Shown here piece after piece: positions 31,133 through 42,778 of a stretch of 64,000 bases of DNA (within the stretch, counting starts at the first letter, position 1; each line of letters opens with the position of its first letter). Under the pieces are notes generated by a model. The model saw only the letters and a program-made list of their open reading frames with translations, searched no databases and was not told where the DNA came from. The translations under genes were made by a program, and so were the position numbers. Origin of the DNA: Canna indica (taxonomy: Eukaryota; Streptophyta; Magnoliopsida; Zingiberales; Cannaceae); NCBI GenBank assembly GCA_034359265.1, contig CP136891.1, positions 66,254,001-66,318,000 of the forward strand. Reading direction: 5' to 3'.

Positions 31133-33256
31133 GATTTTTCTCCGCCTTGATTATGTCGTGATTTTTGAATTCTTGTTTTCGATTTATTTCGTTTCCTTTT
31201 CCATACTTTTCTCTCATTCGTGTGTGCTGGTTGTCATCGTGTGATGATGAGCATGTTTCCTTTCCCTCGTCATGCACACTGCCGACAGAGGGAAGAAGGT
31301 AACGTTGTTGTTCATAACACCGATCGACTTCTCTTCGTCACCGACGTCTCAGGTTCCTGACATCGTCGGCAAATGGGTAGTTATACTCTTATCGGGATCT
31401 GCTTGTGGAGGAATTTTTCTCCATGCAGTCGCTGGTGCAAGACATTGCACATCGCAGATCATCTCCAACTTTTCGGTGCAGGTTGGATATTGATCTAGCA
31501 TAAGAAGAGAAGGCAGTATAGTTCTCTTAGCGGAACAATGAGAGAGAAATCAAAGTTGCATCTTCTCTCTTTCTCCGTCGTCGAGGGCATCAAAGAAACG
31601 CCGTCACACCTTACTATTTGTACCAGCCTTTCCTGCCCGTCACCGCCCGTCGCTGACTCCATAATTGCCGCTGACTCAAGAGTGGTGACGACATCTGTAT
31701 TTAAAGAAGGCAAATTGGCCGAAAGCAATTGTAGCAGTGAAGATGAAGGGCGGCGGCGGCTTAAGAAAACTAGGGTTTTCTTTTAATTTTGCTTGCTCTT
31801 CGTAAGGGAAGGAGGAGATTAATGGGTTTAAGCTTAATGGGTTTGGATCCAATTTAATGGATCTTTGACCCATTAAAGCACCCATTCTTTTAATCATAAT
31901 GGATAGTTATTTCAAGTGATATTGGATCCGTTTCTTTTATTACAGTTTTCTTAATTGTTTAAGCTAATTGGATCTACATCATGTCTAATTTAAATCTGGA
32001 TCCATTGCCCTTTTCCACCTGACCCGCAACTTATGTGATTTGATTTGGTTCATGGAATTAGGGTTTACTTAAAAATCTGGTTCAATTGAAAATGGTTCAC
32101 CTTTGAAATTAAATCATGATATTGGTCTGGTTCAAATCAATTGAACTCGGTTCAATCTCTTTGTTTTGGATTGATTTCAATTTCTGGTTTGATTTATTCT
32201 GGTTCATATCTGGTTTAAATCAATCTTCTGGTTCGGTTCAAATAAATTGAAATCAGATCCAATTTGATTTAATTTTGGTTCATTTGAAATTTCTTATTGG
32301 TTTAAAGTTGATTCAATGTTGGTTGGGTCAACTTAAATCTAATTTGAGTTTTAAATTTGATTTCTTTTGAAATTGCATAAACTAACCCAATCTAAAATTT
32401 CATGAACTAAAAGAATTAATATTTCTATGATTGAAACCAATTAGTAGTAAATCATTTTATATATTGTGTTAAATCATGTTACATGAATATAATTATTTAA
32501 TGTTTTATTTGTTGCATTGATAAATTATGATCTTGCATCTATTTGTCATATAGTACTTATTACATTAATTAACTATGTTATATTATAGTTAATTATAATG
32601 CATATTATAAATAATGTCATGTTGTATCATATAATTATCTATACAACATTATGATGTCATATGATCGACCCATATAATTTGACTAATTAAGGAGTAGCCA
32701 CAGCATCCTTAGTTATGTTAAATTATATGTTAAATTATATATTAAGTAATTGGTCACATAATTCTAACTAGTTAAGGAGTAGCCACAGCATCTTTAATTA
32801 TGTTAAAATTAAATAATTGGTAATTTTTAGGTCACATATAGATATATATGACATCAAATTGTAAGTAGCCATTTAGAGTATGATAAATCTTATCCCACAG
32901 GAATTTTTGTCATACTTATATAATTAATTAGTGTGAAATAATAGATTATTTTTCCTAATTAGCCCACAGGAATTAGGAAAAGGTTATATAGTTTGTTAGT
33001 TTCACATAAAGTCTAACATGAGTCCTAAAATAAAAGCTTAGCCCACATGTAGCTTTTATTGTATTGACCCATGTTATTTTTCTTGTTTACATTGGTAAAA
33101 TTAGAATCTTATATGCCTCTATTTAGATTATGAGCATTAATATATGATTTAAATATGCAACAAATTAAATTTTTAGCTACTCTAACTTTAAGACTGATTT
33201 CCGAACTAACTAGGGACAATTATAGAATCTAAAGGGAAAGAATTCTCTTTCACTTA
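31133..33256 (+). other. Copia-3 leader / untranslated internal region
   Basis: About 2.1 kb with no recognisable protein. 31270-31790 is GC-richer with short frames. 31990-32350 is rich in GGTTCAAATC/CTGGTTC repeats. 32640-33070 repeats TTAAGGAGTAGCCACAGCATC and GCCCACAGGAATT motifs. A leader this long before a copia gag is unusual, and part of it may be foreign. Confidence 0.4.
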
Positions 33257-33694
33257 CACTATGTTTGGATAACTTTGAGTAAGGGGTTTGGAGGGGGAGG
33301 GGTTTGAAGGAGTTTGAAGGGTTTTGGAGGGGGAGGGGTTTGGAGGTTTTTGAAAGGGTTTTGAAAACCTTGTTTGGTTAAACTTCATAAAGGGTTTGGA
33401 GGGATTTGGAGGGATTTGATAGACCGTTATGCCCTCGTTTATAATAATATATATTTTTGTTTTAAGGATACTTTTGTAATTTAACTATTTTTAATTCATT
33501 ATCTCTTCAAACCCCTCCAAAACCCCCCATTTTGGGAGGTTTTGAAAATGAGTTCTAGGAGGGGTTTGGAGGGGTTTGAAACCCCTCCAACCCCCTTAAA
33601 AAAGTTATCCAAACAGGATATTTTAAACCCCTCCAAACCCCTCCCCCTCCAAACCCCTTCGAAACCTTCCGAAACCCTCAATCCAAACATAGTG
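33257..33694. mobile_element. Tourist-like (PIF/Harbinger) MITE in Copia-3
   Basis: Terminal inverted repeats CACTATGTTTGGAT / ATCCAAACATAGTG, extended by G-rich arms (GGGGTTTGGAGGGGGAGGGG on the left, its complement on the right). Flanked by TTA on both sides (33254-33256, 33695-33697), the trinucleotide target typical of PIF/Harbinger. Length 438 bp. It can fold back over most of its length. A 70-codon open frame inside is an artefact of the repeat. Confidence 0.82.
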
Positions 33695-33719
33695 TTAGGG
33701 TGCATGAACATATAATTAC

Positions 33720-34800
33720 ATTATAAGGAAAGATGAACCAACTGCTTCTGCAGATACTAGCATTACGGCTGAGGTCTTGTCTTATGAACAGTCGGAGCAA
33801 TCCCATTGCCTTAATGATGTTCATAATTTTTTTAAAAAAAACCCACAAATTTTTGCTAGTATTCTTGGTTCTATTTGGGTAATAATATAAGGAATCTACT
33901 AAGGAATCTACTGAAGACTATAAATGAACAATTTGAATCTTTATATAAGGTCCTTGTCAGCACCTTAAGGACTAAACGATCATCATTAAGACTCACTAGG
34001 ATTAGAGGTGTGCATTAGCACATCATGTAGATGATGAATATAACGACCCAACTTAAAATTAGAGATTGATATGTTTGAGTCCTTTCAAGTGAATTTCATT
34101 TTTGAACTCTTTATCAGCAATAGAGAGCCTTTAAAATCTCTTAAAATACACATAAAGAGAAATGATCAATTAATGAACTTTTGGTCATGTGTGTGCAATA
34201 AAATGGAAAGATGCTCGCTGAAATGAGAGAAAGTACACATTCAATCTCTTTGGTTTGTTATAAATCTAGTATAATTAATATTTGTTATAACACTTGGTGG
34301 ATTGATTCGGGTTATACAATCTATATTTCCAATACCTCGCAAGGCTGTCAAAACCACATAAAGTCAATGGGAAGTGAGCATTGCATCTATATAGGAAATA
34401 GAGTGCGCTTACATGTGGAAGCCATTGGAACATGCAAGCTTATTTTAAAGTTCTGGTTTTATTTTGTATTAAAAAAAACAAAAAAAAAACTTTATTTAGT
34501 TGCAAGATAATTCAACTTATAATGCATTGCATGTTCAAATAAAGTGCGGGTATTAAAAAATATGTTATAGATGAAAGCTCTTTTAGGTTATAGCACCAAA
34601 AGTTAGGACTTATATCCATTAAGAGGATAAAAGGGTTGATAAATGAAGGAGTACTTAGTGCTTTGGATTTTACTGACTCTGAGACGTGTATAGACTGCAT
34701 AAAGAGAAAGTAGACAAACATGTCAAACAAAGGTGCTAATAAGAGTTTGAACATATTAGATATTATACATATAGATATTTGTAGTCCAGACATAGACTCA
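33720..34800 (+). pseudogene. Copia-3 gag remnant and protease
   Basis: Frame-mixed gag remnants include NFIFELFISNREPLKSLK, the region before the zinc knuckle in UBN2-type gag, and MLAEMREST (34211). The protease active site is WWIDSGYTIYISNT at about 34300-34341. The zinc knuckle itself is not found; gag seems to be deleted directly into the protease. Numerous stops. Confidence 0.6.
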
Positions 34801-35840
34801 TATGGTTAAAAATATTTCATCTCCATCATAGATGATCACTCACGCTACATGTATATCTACTTGCTTCATAATAGGAACGAAGCACTCGATGCCTTTAAGG
34901 TTTTCAAGGCAGAAGTGCGAGAAGCAAATAAAGTTCGTGAGATCAATTAAGGGAGGTGAGTATTATAGACGGTACACAAAGGATGGACAAGCACCTTGGT
35001 CCATTTGTTAAGTCCATTCGAAAGCATGGGATAATTGCCCAATACATCATGCCAGGATCTTCAGATCAAAATGGTTTTGCAGAAAGAAGGAACCGAACAT
35101 TATTAGACATGGTGCGGAGTATGCTTAGCAGCTCCAAGCTTCATAAATTTTTGTGGCCTAAAGCACTTAAGACGACAGTGTATATATTAAACCGGGTTCC
35201 AACCAAGGCTATTACTAAAACGTTATTCTTGTTATGGAAAGGTTGGAAACCGAGTTTGCAACATATGCGCATATGGAGTTGCCCATCTGAAGTGTGGATT
35301 TACAATCCACAAGAAAAGAACCTAGACCTAAGGACTATTAGTGGGTATTTCGTTGGATACGCCGAAAAGTCTAAGGGATATAAATTTTACTGTCCTTCTC
35401 ATAGCACTAGGTTTGTGGAATCTAGAAATGCTAAATTTCTAGAAAATGACTTGATTAGTGTGAGTGATCTTTTTCAGAAAGATCATTTGGAGGAATCCAC
35501 TCCTAACTCAAGTGAAAGATTGGTTGTCATTCACAATTCACCTCTTTCAGGTGTTCAACAACCGATCATTGAGAATCCACAAATAGTCGACAATAATCAA
35601 GTAGATCTTGGTACTCAACAATTATCGGATACTGTTGAGGAACCGGTTGTGCAACAGGCTCCTCAAGAGCCTGATGACGCAATATTAAGGAGATCTACTA
35701 GGATAAGAAAGTCAGCTATTCCTAGCGACTATATAGTGTATCTGCAAGAGTCTGACTATAATATTGGGGCCGAAAATGATCCAGAAACATTTCACAGGCC
35801 ATGGATAGCAGTGAATCTAATTTGTGGTACAATGCTATGA
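34800..35840 (+). pseudogene. Copia-3 integrase and linker
   Basis: Integrase surroundings: IIDDHSRYMYIYLL-like start in mixed frames (34815-34870), then an open frame with QYIMPGSSDQNGFAERRNRT (catalytic Glu region), KFLWPKALKTTVYILNRVPT and the C-terminal strand. The linker ends with RRSTRIRKSAIPSDYIVYL, typical just before RT in copia elements. The frame shifts near 35800 into the RT. Confidence 0.75.
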
Positions 35841-37190
35841 AGGATGAGATGGATTCAATGGCTTCAAATGAAGTCTGGTATCTTATCGAATTGCCTAAAG
35901 GTTTAAAGGCCATAGGGTGTAAATGGGTCTTCAAAACCAAAAGGGATTCCTTGGGCAATATCGAAAGACATAAAGCCAGACTAGTAGCCAAAGAATTTAC
36001 TCAAAAGGAGGGGATCGATTACTCGGAGACATTTTCTCCAGTATCAAAGAAAGATTCCTTCTGTATCATTATGGCATTAGTGGCCCATTTTGACTTAGAA
36101 CTGCATCAAATGGACGTGAAAACGGTATTCCTCAATGGAGAGCTAGAGGAAGAGGTTTATATGAAACAACCAGAAGGTTTCTCCTCTAATAAAGGTGAGC
36201 ATTTGGTTTACAAGCTCAGAAGGTCCATATACGGATTGAAACAAGCCTCCCGTCAGAGGTACTTAAAGTTTCATGATGTAATCTCTTCTTTTGGTTTCGT
36301 AAGAGAACATTATGGATCAATGTATATATCACTTAATCAGTGGGAGTAAAATTTATTTCCTTATTCTATATGTGGACGATATTTTACTTGCAACCAATGA
36401 TAAAGGGGTTGCTACATGAGGTGAAACAATTTTCTCTCTAAGAATTTTGATATGAGTGAGGCATCTTATGCCATTGACATTAAGATCCATAGGGACAGAC
36501 CTCGAGACATTTTAGGTCTATCTCAGAAGATCTATATCAATAAAGTCTAAGAGAGATTTCGGATGAAAGATTGTTAACTGTATGTAGCACCCATTGTGAA
36601 AGGTGACATGTTTAGTCTTAACTAGTGTCCCAAAATATTTTGGAAAGAGAACAGATGCAGAACATTCCATATGCTTCAACTGTCGATAGCCTTATGCATG
36701 CTCAAACTTGTACAAAGGTCTGACATAGCATTTGCTTTTGAAATGCTAAATAAATTTCAGAGTAATCCAGGAATAGACCATTGGAATATTGCAAAGAAAG
36801 AGATGAAGTACCTTAAAGGTACTAATGATATCATGCTCATGTATAGATGAACTAATAACTTGACCTAGTTCATACCTTGTTTTGAGGCTACCTCACATGG
36901 TGTGTGGTTAAGGAGCTTCATTTCGGGTCTTGGAATCGTGGATTCCATTACTAGACCCATGAGGGTATACTATGACAATTCATCTACGATTCGTTTGGCT
37001 AAAAGTAGAAGTCGAATCAAGCACATCGACATAAAGTATTTAGCCATAAGTGAACGTATTAAAGGAAATTAAGTGATCATTGAACACGTTCATGCTGAAT
37101 TAATGATCGTCGATCCTTTGACAAAGGGCATGCCGCCAAAGGGTTTCAAGGATCATGTAGAACAAATAAAACTTGGACCCATCATGTAAT
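35801..37190 (+). pseudogene. Copia-3 reverse transcriptase and RNase H
   Basis: RT: KAIGCKWVFKTKRDSLGNIE, KARLVAKEFTQKEGIDYSET, LHQMDVKTVFLNGELEEEVY, YGLKQASRQRYLKF, then a frameshift. The catalytic region survives only in a shifted frame (YMWTIFYLQP / LYVDDILLATND). RNase H fragments: AFAFEMLNKFQSNPG, MKYLKGTNDIM, RLAKSRSRIKHIDIKYLA, VDPLTKGMPPKGFKDHV with a stop near 37188. At least eight stops. Confidence 0.75.
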
Positions 37191-37466
37191 TATTGTAAAG
37201 ACATTTTGGCCTTTAAAAAAGCTCCTATTTAATTTGTTATTTCTTATTTTATGGTGTACACATATAGTTCGAGAATAACAATTTTGTTGGACCTAGAATA
37301 AACATAGGGTTTATTCATAAAGTTATTTTGGATTGAAATACATCGTGATACATAGAAGATAACACTCGCTCAAAGAGGACTTGTCGCTATGATTCGTGTG
37401 TTTTATTCCATCTTAAGCAAATATGATATTTTTTTGGTATTTTAATATATGGACCAAGTGGGAGAA

Positions 37467-37918
37467 TGTTGGACGTGACATTTATAAATGCATGGTCCAC
37501 ATCATCATCTGATGTGAACCACATATGTTCACTTGTCTATCCTTATGTGATCCACATATTTTATGTTTACCATTTTACCCATATCTATCTCAAACTCGGT
37601 TCAAGCCTATCTTTCCACCTTTGATGGCAATGTGCCTATATAAATAGACCGGGATACTCATAGGTCCCCATACTCATTCCGACCTTTCTACACCATCTCT
37701 TGAGGGTTCTGAAAAGAGTACTGGAAGATCTATTGAGGAAGGAACTAAGGAGCAAACGGAATTTGAGCAGTGCATCAACACGATGTCAATGGCAGGAGGT
37801 TAGTCTTGATTTTAAAGCTTTCGCAACTATACATGTTTATAGATTGTGCATGTTCTATTTTGATATAATCATATCGTCAAGTAGATCATACCATGTTCTA
37901 TATATAAAATTTGTTACA
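37467..37918 (+). repeat. 3' LTR of Copia-3 (452 bp)
   Basis: Follows a PPT (CAAGTGGGAGAA, 37455-37466). TGTTGGACGTGAC...ATTTGTTACA. It lacks the hAT insertion and so gives the empty site for it. Confidence 0.9.
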
Positions 37919-39030
37919 TTCATCACTCAGGATTTGCTCGGCGGCTGCGCAACTGCGGAGGTGGATCCTGAGCTCTGGGTGTCGGCCGCCTGGCAGAGTC
38001 ACCTCTCTCCTTCGATGCTCCATAATTCGGCCGCCTAGTATGTATTGCTCTTTCGTGCTCCCATGTCTCTCGTTTCAGTATTTGCTCTCATCCTCCCCCT
38101 CCAGCCTGCTATGTATTGCTCTTGTCCTCTTCCAAATCAATCTCTCTCGCCACTGTCATTTTTTATGTTTAAACCCTTTTTCATCTTTAAACCTTTCCAA
38201 ATCAATCTCTACCCGTTTCAATATTTAAACTCATTTTGATCTTTTTCAGTCGATGTCTAGGTTGCTAACGAAGAAATGGAACAGATTTTCTAGGAAGTAA
38301 TTAACATTTAAAGAGACAGGTTAATTAGTTTCTAGGAAGTAATTAACATCTCAATTGGTCTGATCTGAAGAACACAGGGGAAAAGGGAAAGAGGTTTTCT
38401 AGGAAGTAATTATCATCTCAATTGATCTGATATATAGAACAAATAGAACAAAAAGGCAAAAAGGGAGATCAGGTTAATTAGTTTCTAATGTTCTTAAATA
38501 GAATAAAGGGAAAAAGGGCATTTGGATTTAAAATAACAACATTAATCAATTATTTGGATTTAGAAACAATCACAAGACTTACAGAAATCTTGTTCCAAGC
38601 AAGTAGCAGCCCACCAGAAGAATCCCTCAGCCGAGAAAGCAGAGCAATCTCAATTCTTAGCAACATATTTAATAACATCAAAAGTAATAACGTCTTACGC
38701 ATGAGTTTCTCGAAGAAACATTAATCAATTGGGTGCATTACAAATGATTGAGGATCTTGCATAGCTACATTAATATTCAGACTTGACTGAAATTTGTCTT
38801 GCTTTTAGTCCCTTCTAATATGCTTATCGCCTATTGGTATACTAGCTAGAATCATTAACATGCGGTTATATGCCTCAAGTTATATTTATGAACTTATTAT
38901 TTATTGCTAATTTATTCTTGTGTGAATCATTTTCTTTTCCACGTAAAGTTAATGTTTAGTACATCTGACTTGCAGTATGGTGAAGAGGATTGTTATTATT
39001 TTAGTAACATCTTGAATTCCCATTATAGAG
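37919..39030. other. Region of uncertain origin right of Copia-3
   Basis: 37919-38035 continues the CACTA-internal sequence seen at 26430-26530 (GGAGGTGGATC...GAGCTCTGGGTG...CACCTCTCTCCTTCG). The rest is AT-rich, with CT-rich runs and short frames that I cannot identify. Confidence 0.35.
38275..38440. repeat. Three direct copies of a TTTCTAGGAAGTAATTA motif
   Basis: TTTCTAGGAAGTAATTAACATTT, TTTCTAGGAAGTAATTAACATCTCAATTGG and TTTCTAGGAAGTAATTATCATCTCAATTG at about 38287, 38330 and 38395. The second and third also share TCTGAT downstream. No coding role. Confidence 0.65.
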
Positions 39031-39490
39031 AAAGATGGTTAAGTGTCAAGAGAAGACTAATTGTGAAGTGGATAGCAATGACATGAACAAGAGAAGTCGT
39101 GCACTAGATACAAATCATGTGGAAATAGAGCCAAATGCACTGGCTTCCAGAGATCAATCTGGGAATGCTTTGTTGGTACATTGGGCACACCACAGATTGC
39201 CATTACCTATGCATTGGTTTCTTAGTGCCATATGTATTATGGGTGATTTAAGGAGAATTAACAGATGCACGCCTGGTGATATTGATGTGGCAAAAGGTGG
39301 GTTATTTAATTTTCCCTTTTAGGCCTGGAAGTCATGTCCTCCTTTTTGTGCTCTACTGCTAGAGAATCTCTGATATCTGGTATTCCTTTGGTGTGGAAGC
39401 TACATGCTTTATCTATGTCCTTGAGTCGTAATATGGATATACTCTCTGAAGAGAGATGTAGAAAGGTTTTCAGAACTTTGGAATCTCTGC
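39031..39490 (+). pseudogene. Fragment resembling MINIYO/RPAP1 (RNA polymerase II-associated protein 1)
   Basis: An open frame from 39035 reads HWAHHRLPLPMHWFLSAIC, then KGGLFNF. In a shifted frame after 39320 it continues LEVMSSFLCSTARESLISG, PLVWKLHALSMSLSRNMDIL, SEERCRKVFRTLESLH. These strings resemble, from memory, the C-terminal half of plant IYO/RPAP1 proteins, which help assemble and import RNA polymerase II. Only about 150 codons remain, with a stop and a frameshift at about 39320, so it is a gene fragment. It ends where petA sequence begins. Confidence 0.55.
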
Positions 39491-39815
39491 ACCTAGAAAT
39501 TCATTTCGTACAATTGAACCTTTTCAAACTGTTTCTTTTTAAGAACCAAAAGAACTTGTGCAAAAATAATAGATGCCAAGAAGAACAAAAGACCTTGGAC
39601 CCGTAATGGGTCTTGAAGCACTATTTCTGCATCTCCCTGACCAAAGCCTCCCATATTGGGATTGCTTGTTAATGGTTGATCAAGCTTGATGGATTCACCC
39701 TCTGAAACAAGAAGTTCTGGTCCTAGAGGTATAATATCAACCACTTGATGTCCATCCGAAGCATCCACTATGGTTATTTCATATCCCCCCTTTTCTTTAC
39801 GTACTATTCTGCTCC
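39491..39815 (-). pseudogene. petA: Nuclear copy of chloroplast petA (cytochrome f), C-terminal part (NUPT)
   Basis: The minus strand encodes [49 protein letters not shown] and the membrane anchor plus end [15 protein letters not shown] with the stop at 39493. This is the C-terminal third of cytochrome f. The chloroplast frame is still open but has several replacements (for example IIPLGPELL for the usual IIPPGPELL). The upstream part (39816-39903) is not petA. No chloroplast neighbours flank it, so it is plastid DNA inserted in the nucleus. Confidence 0.85.
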
Positions 39816-40123
39816 AAGATATATATGGTTGGCAAATTAATCTAACAATGTATGGAGATACCACAAACAAAGACAAAAGTTCCAGATACTTTCGCTTTCT
39901 CATCTGAAGCCCAAGTTATTGGCAGCAAGGAGTTCTTAATTTTCAAGCAACAATTCATGAAATCTACAATTTGTTGACAAAGTCATAGAACAGATTTACA
40001 CAGAACAGTTGAACCCACTATAAGGCTAGCTGTTCGGAATGCACTAACAAATGTGTTTGCACTGAACTTTTACCAAATATAGAAGAGTGTGTCAATGTTG
40101 TCTCTATCTCTATGTAAACTTTT
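39816..40123. other. Unassigned sequence between petA fragment and Copia LTR
   Basis: No recognisable gene. The open minus frame that reaches 39903 continues petA artificially. Confidence 0.35.
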
Positions 40124-40801
40124 TGTTTAGTGTCGGTTGCGTATTGAGTTGCAACTGATACTGGAACTAGCTTAAGACAGAGTGATTAGTAGATATAAAA
40201 ATGAACATAAAAATACGCAAACACATCAAAGATTTATTTACGCAGTTCAGTGATAATCTCGTCACCTAATCTACAGGGCCCTCATCAGACAGATGCCCAA
40301 TTCTCTATCAACAAAGTACGCTACAAGTATTTAGATTTTACATAGCAAAAATCGTGTTTTCTGTACTAAAGTGAATAGGAAATAATAAAACACCTCTTCG
40401 CTATTACAAGTACTAACCACTTGTCTCTCTATGACAACTCAATCAGAGAGTTCTGTCCTCCAGTTGTTCTTCATGTTGTAGCGAGTTCAACAGCCCAATT
40501 CCTCCTTTGATATTGAATTGCTTGTAGAAAATTTGTTGTCTGCGATCCACACACTCTCAATAGAAAAATATCTTCTTGATCATAATTTCGGCAACTCAGT
40601 TTTGGCGCATAGGAGTGGATCAACCTGCACTGCTCGTTCTCTCTCCTCTTTTATATTTCCTGCACAAAGTGACGCACAACTCTTGAAGCACACACTGCAC
40701 AATGCACCCACCACTCCACATTTCTCTAGCCCATGATGACCATGTCTGCACAAAACAAGTATAGATATATACATATATATAATATACATCCACAAGAATA
40801 T

Positions 40802-40837
<36 letters not shown>

Positions 40838-40954
40838 ATAACAATATCGGCCAATCCACATCCACATCATCACATCAATAAATAATTTCCACATCAGCAT
40901 GGCAACATAAATATTTGCCAAATAAAGCCAACATAAAATGCAAAAACTTTAACA
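40124..40954 (-). repeat. Copia LTR (3' LTR plus PPT), minus strand
   Basis: On the minus strand CCAAAGAGGGAGAT (PPT) precedes TGTTAAAGTTTTTGC. The LTR is similar to the Copia-1 5' LTR. The left end is TGTTTAG (40124) or TGTCGG (40131). It contains a TATA/(CA)n tract at 40800-40837. Coding parts of this element are not found to the right. Confidence 0.55.
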
Positions 40955-41368
40955 ATCTCCCTCTTTGGTTTATTTGGCAAAACTTAATCAGTCATACTAT
41001 CATCATAATCACCAGAGTTTATCAGTAGAAACCACAACAGTTAACCACAGATCAGTCAAAGCATAAGCATCCACAATTAGCCATCAAAAAGTAACCAAAA
41101 TATATACGTTGTAATTTCACACACATAAGAAATCATTGTATACAAGTAATTTCGAAATACATTGTGCTATTCAAATATTTACGTTGTTTCAAAGTTTCAA
41201 AGTTTCAAAAATATATAAGATAATTTTTTCCAAAAAGTTAATCCTTGCACTTCACCCTTTTACCTGCATGTAAAAACAAAAGAAACAATGAGGCAATGAA
41301 ATGAGGAATACCAACTTTGTAACTCAATGCAAGATAATAAACTGACACTCTAAAGTTGTAAATAAAGT
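40955..41368. other. Presumed Copia 3' internal remnant, non-coding
   Basis: AT-rich, no protein motif. The only support is adjacency to the PPT at 40955-40970. Confidence 0.3.
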
Positions 41369-41381
41369 TTGTAACTCAATG

Positions 41382-42765
41382 GAGTTCCTTCGCCGTTACT
41401 TCTTTCTCGCCGCATCGAAGAAGGCGGGGAGAGAAGCGATGGACCTGAATTCGTCTCCTTTTCTCCCTCTCGCCCTCTTCCTATCTATCTTTTATTTTGT
41501 TTTCTTTTTTCATCTTTATTGATGGAATCTCCGGCGGCCGGTGAGACAACGACCATGATGGAGGGGCTCCACACCCAAATGGACTCCTTCCTTATCGAAG
41601 CTCTGGAGAATTCGCGCCATCGTCTCACTGTTCTGCGGATGGAGTTTGATATTCAGAGGTTTATGCAGAATCCTCATCAATATCAATTTGAATTTTAGCA
41701 TTTACCAACTTCCTATCTTAGGTGTGCTGCCCATCGTGTTGCTCAACACTATGGACTGCAGACTATGGCACTAGACAACTCTGCAGGTGGTCTAGGCAGC
41801 AAGGTCATTGCTAGGAAGACGCCTGATAGTAAATTCCCAGCTATCTGTTTATCGCAAGTCCCTACTGTAAAACAAACTGAAAAGGAGATGTCTGAACAAC
41901 TTAAGATTGTAATTCGTCCTAGGTCAGTAAAATCTTCCCCAATTGATGATGCCCAGCTAGGACTTGGAAAAGATACCGTAAGATCTATAGAGGAGCGGAT
42001 GGAAGAATATGATAGAGCACGGGCCCGTATTTTTAGTGGTCCTAGTGGTTCAGAAGTGGATGTATCTCCATCAACTAATTTAGATAGGAGAAGCATGTCT
42101 TCTAGCTGGGATGAGCGGGACTACACATTAGATGAACTAGAAAAGTCCCTCAGCAAGGTTAATGCTTCTAGAGTTGCCATTTTCAGAGATAGAGAAGGAC
42201 CTCTCTGATCCAGATTATGACAGGAGCTATCAGAAGTATGTTAGAGGACTAACTCCATGCCAGAATTTTGGTCTCCAAACATGCAATATTCCTCAGCCAC
42301 CTTTCCTACAGCACGAGCCAGACATTTCTTCATTCAATCACTTGCCAAGGAACAAGAATTCCTTGAACTATAACCTATCTAACCCAGCTATAAACCCATA
42401 CTGTGCCTATGGATACAACCAGAACGTGAGGAATGCTCTCAGCATGCAGTGGCCTAGCCCTGCCATGATGTACGCATACTCCTATGAACACTTCAGGCAG
42501 GCCCAATTTTAGGCGCCATTATATCAGCAACCCTTGAGCTTTGATCATCTAAGGAATTGCTAGTCCTAGGAAAGTGTGCAATGACTTTGTTTTCTCTAGA
42601 TGTAGAGTAGATGTGGCTTATGGTTTGTACTACTAATTTTTAGATATACTTGTTTCAGATTTGGTAGTGAGAGACACTACTGGCACTACTATTATGATTA
42701 GATATGATTGTTTGTGTTATTTGTTCCAGTGAACCCATTTATCTTTATAGCTGCAAAAAAAAAAA
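41382..42765 (+). pseudogene. Processed retrocopy of an R3H/SUZ-domain protein gene
   Basis: An intronless copy begins in a 5' leader; ATG at 41522 (MESPAAGETTT). R3H region: FLIEALENSRHRLTVLRMEF, then a TAG in place of Gln, HLPTSYLRCAAHRVAQHYGL. SUZ-like tail: KVIARKTPD..., SIEERMEEYDRARARIFSG. A frameshift near 42203 (REG to KDLSDPDYDRSYQKYVRG), then a Pro/Asn/Tyr-rich C-terminus ending at 42512. After a 3' UTR comes an A11 tail (42755-42765). Flanking target duplications TTGTAACTCAATG (41369-41381) and TTGCAACTCAATG (42766-42778) show LINE-type retroposition. R3H-SUZ proteins bind nucleic acid; this copy is dead. Confidence 0.8.
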
Positions 42766-42778
42766 TTGCAACTCAATG

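Larger units (their letters stand above)
26852..37918 (+). mobile_element. Copia-3: Tork-like Ty1/copia retrotransposon with nested hAT and MITE
   Basis: 5' LTR 26852-31118 (split by a hAT element), PBS-like 31121-31132, long AT-rich leader, decayed gag, protease, integrase, RT, RNase H, PPT and 3' LTR 37467-37918. The flanks CTCAT (26847-26851) and TTCAT (37919-37923) are a target duplication with one change. The empty-site sequence GACAAAGCTCAT-CGCTCGGGATTTG survives nearby at 26416-26440, and confirms the junction. The lineage is inferred from the RNase H wording (KHIDIKYLA). Confidence 0.8.

Noticed and set aside
33499..33711. Gly/Phe/Lys-rich 70-codon frame
   Set aside because: Translation of the G-rich MITE arm.
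39493..39903. Open minus-strand frame encoding cytochrome f end as a functional gene
   Set aside because: Only the C-terminal third of petA, with foreign N-terminus and no plastid context; a nuclear plastid-DNA insert.
41522..42512. R3H-domain protein as a functional gene
   Set aside because: TAG inside the R3H domain, frameshift, poly(A) and TSD: a processed pseudogene.
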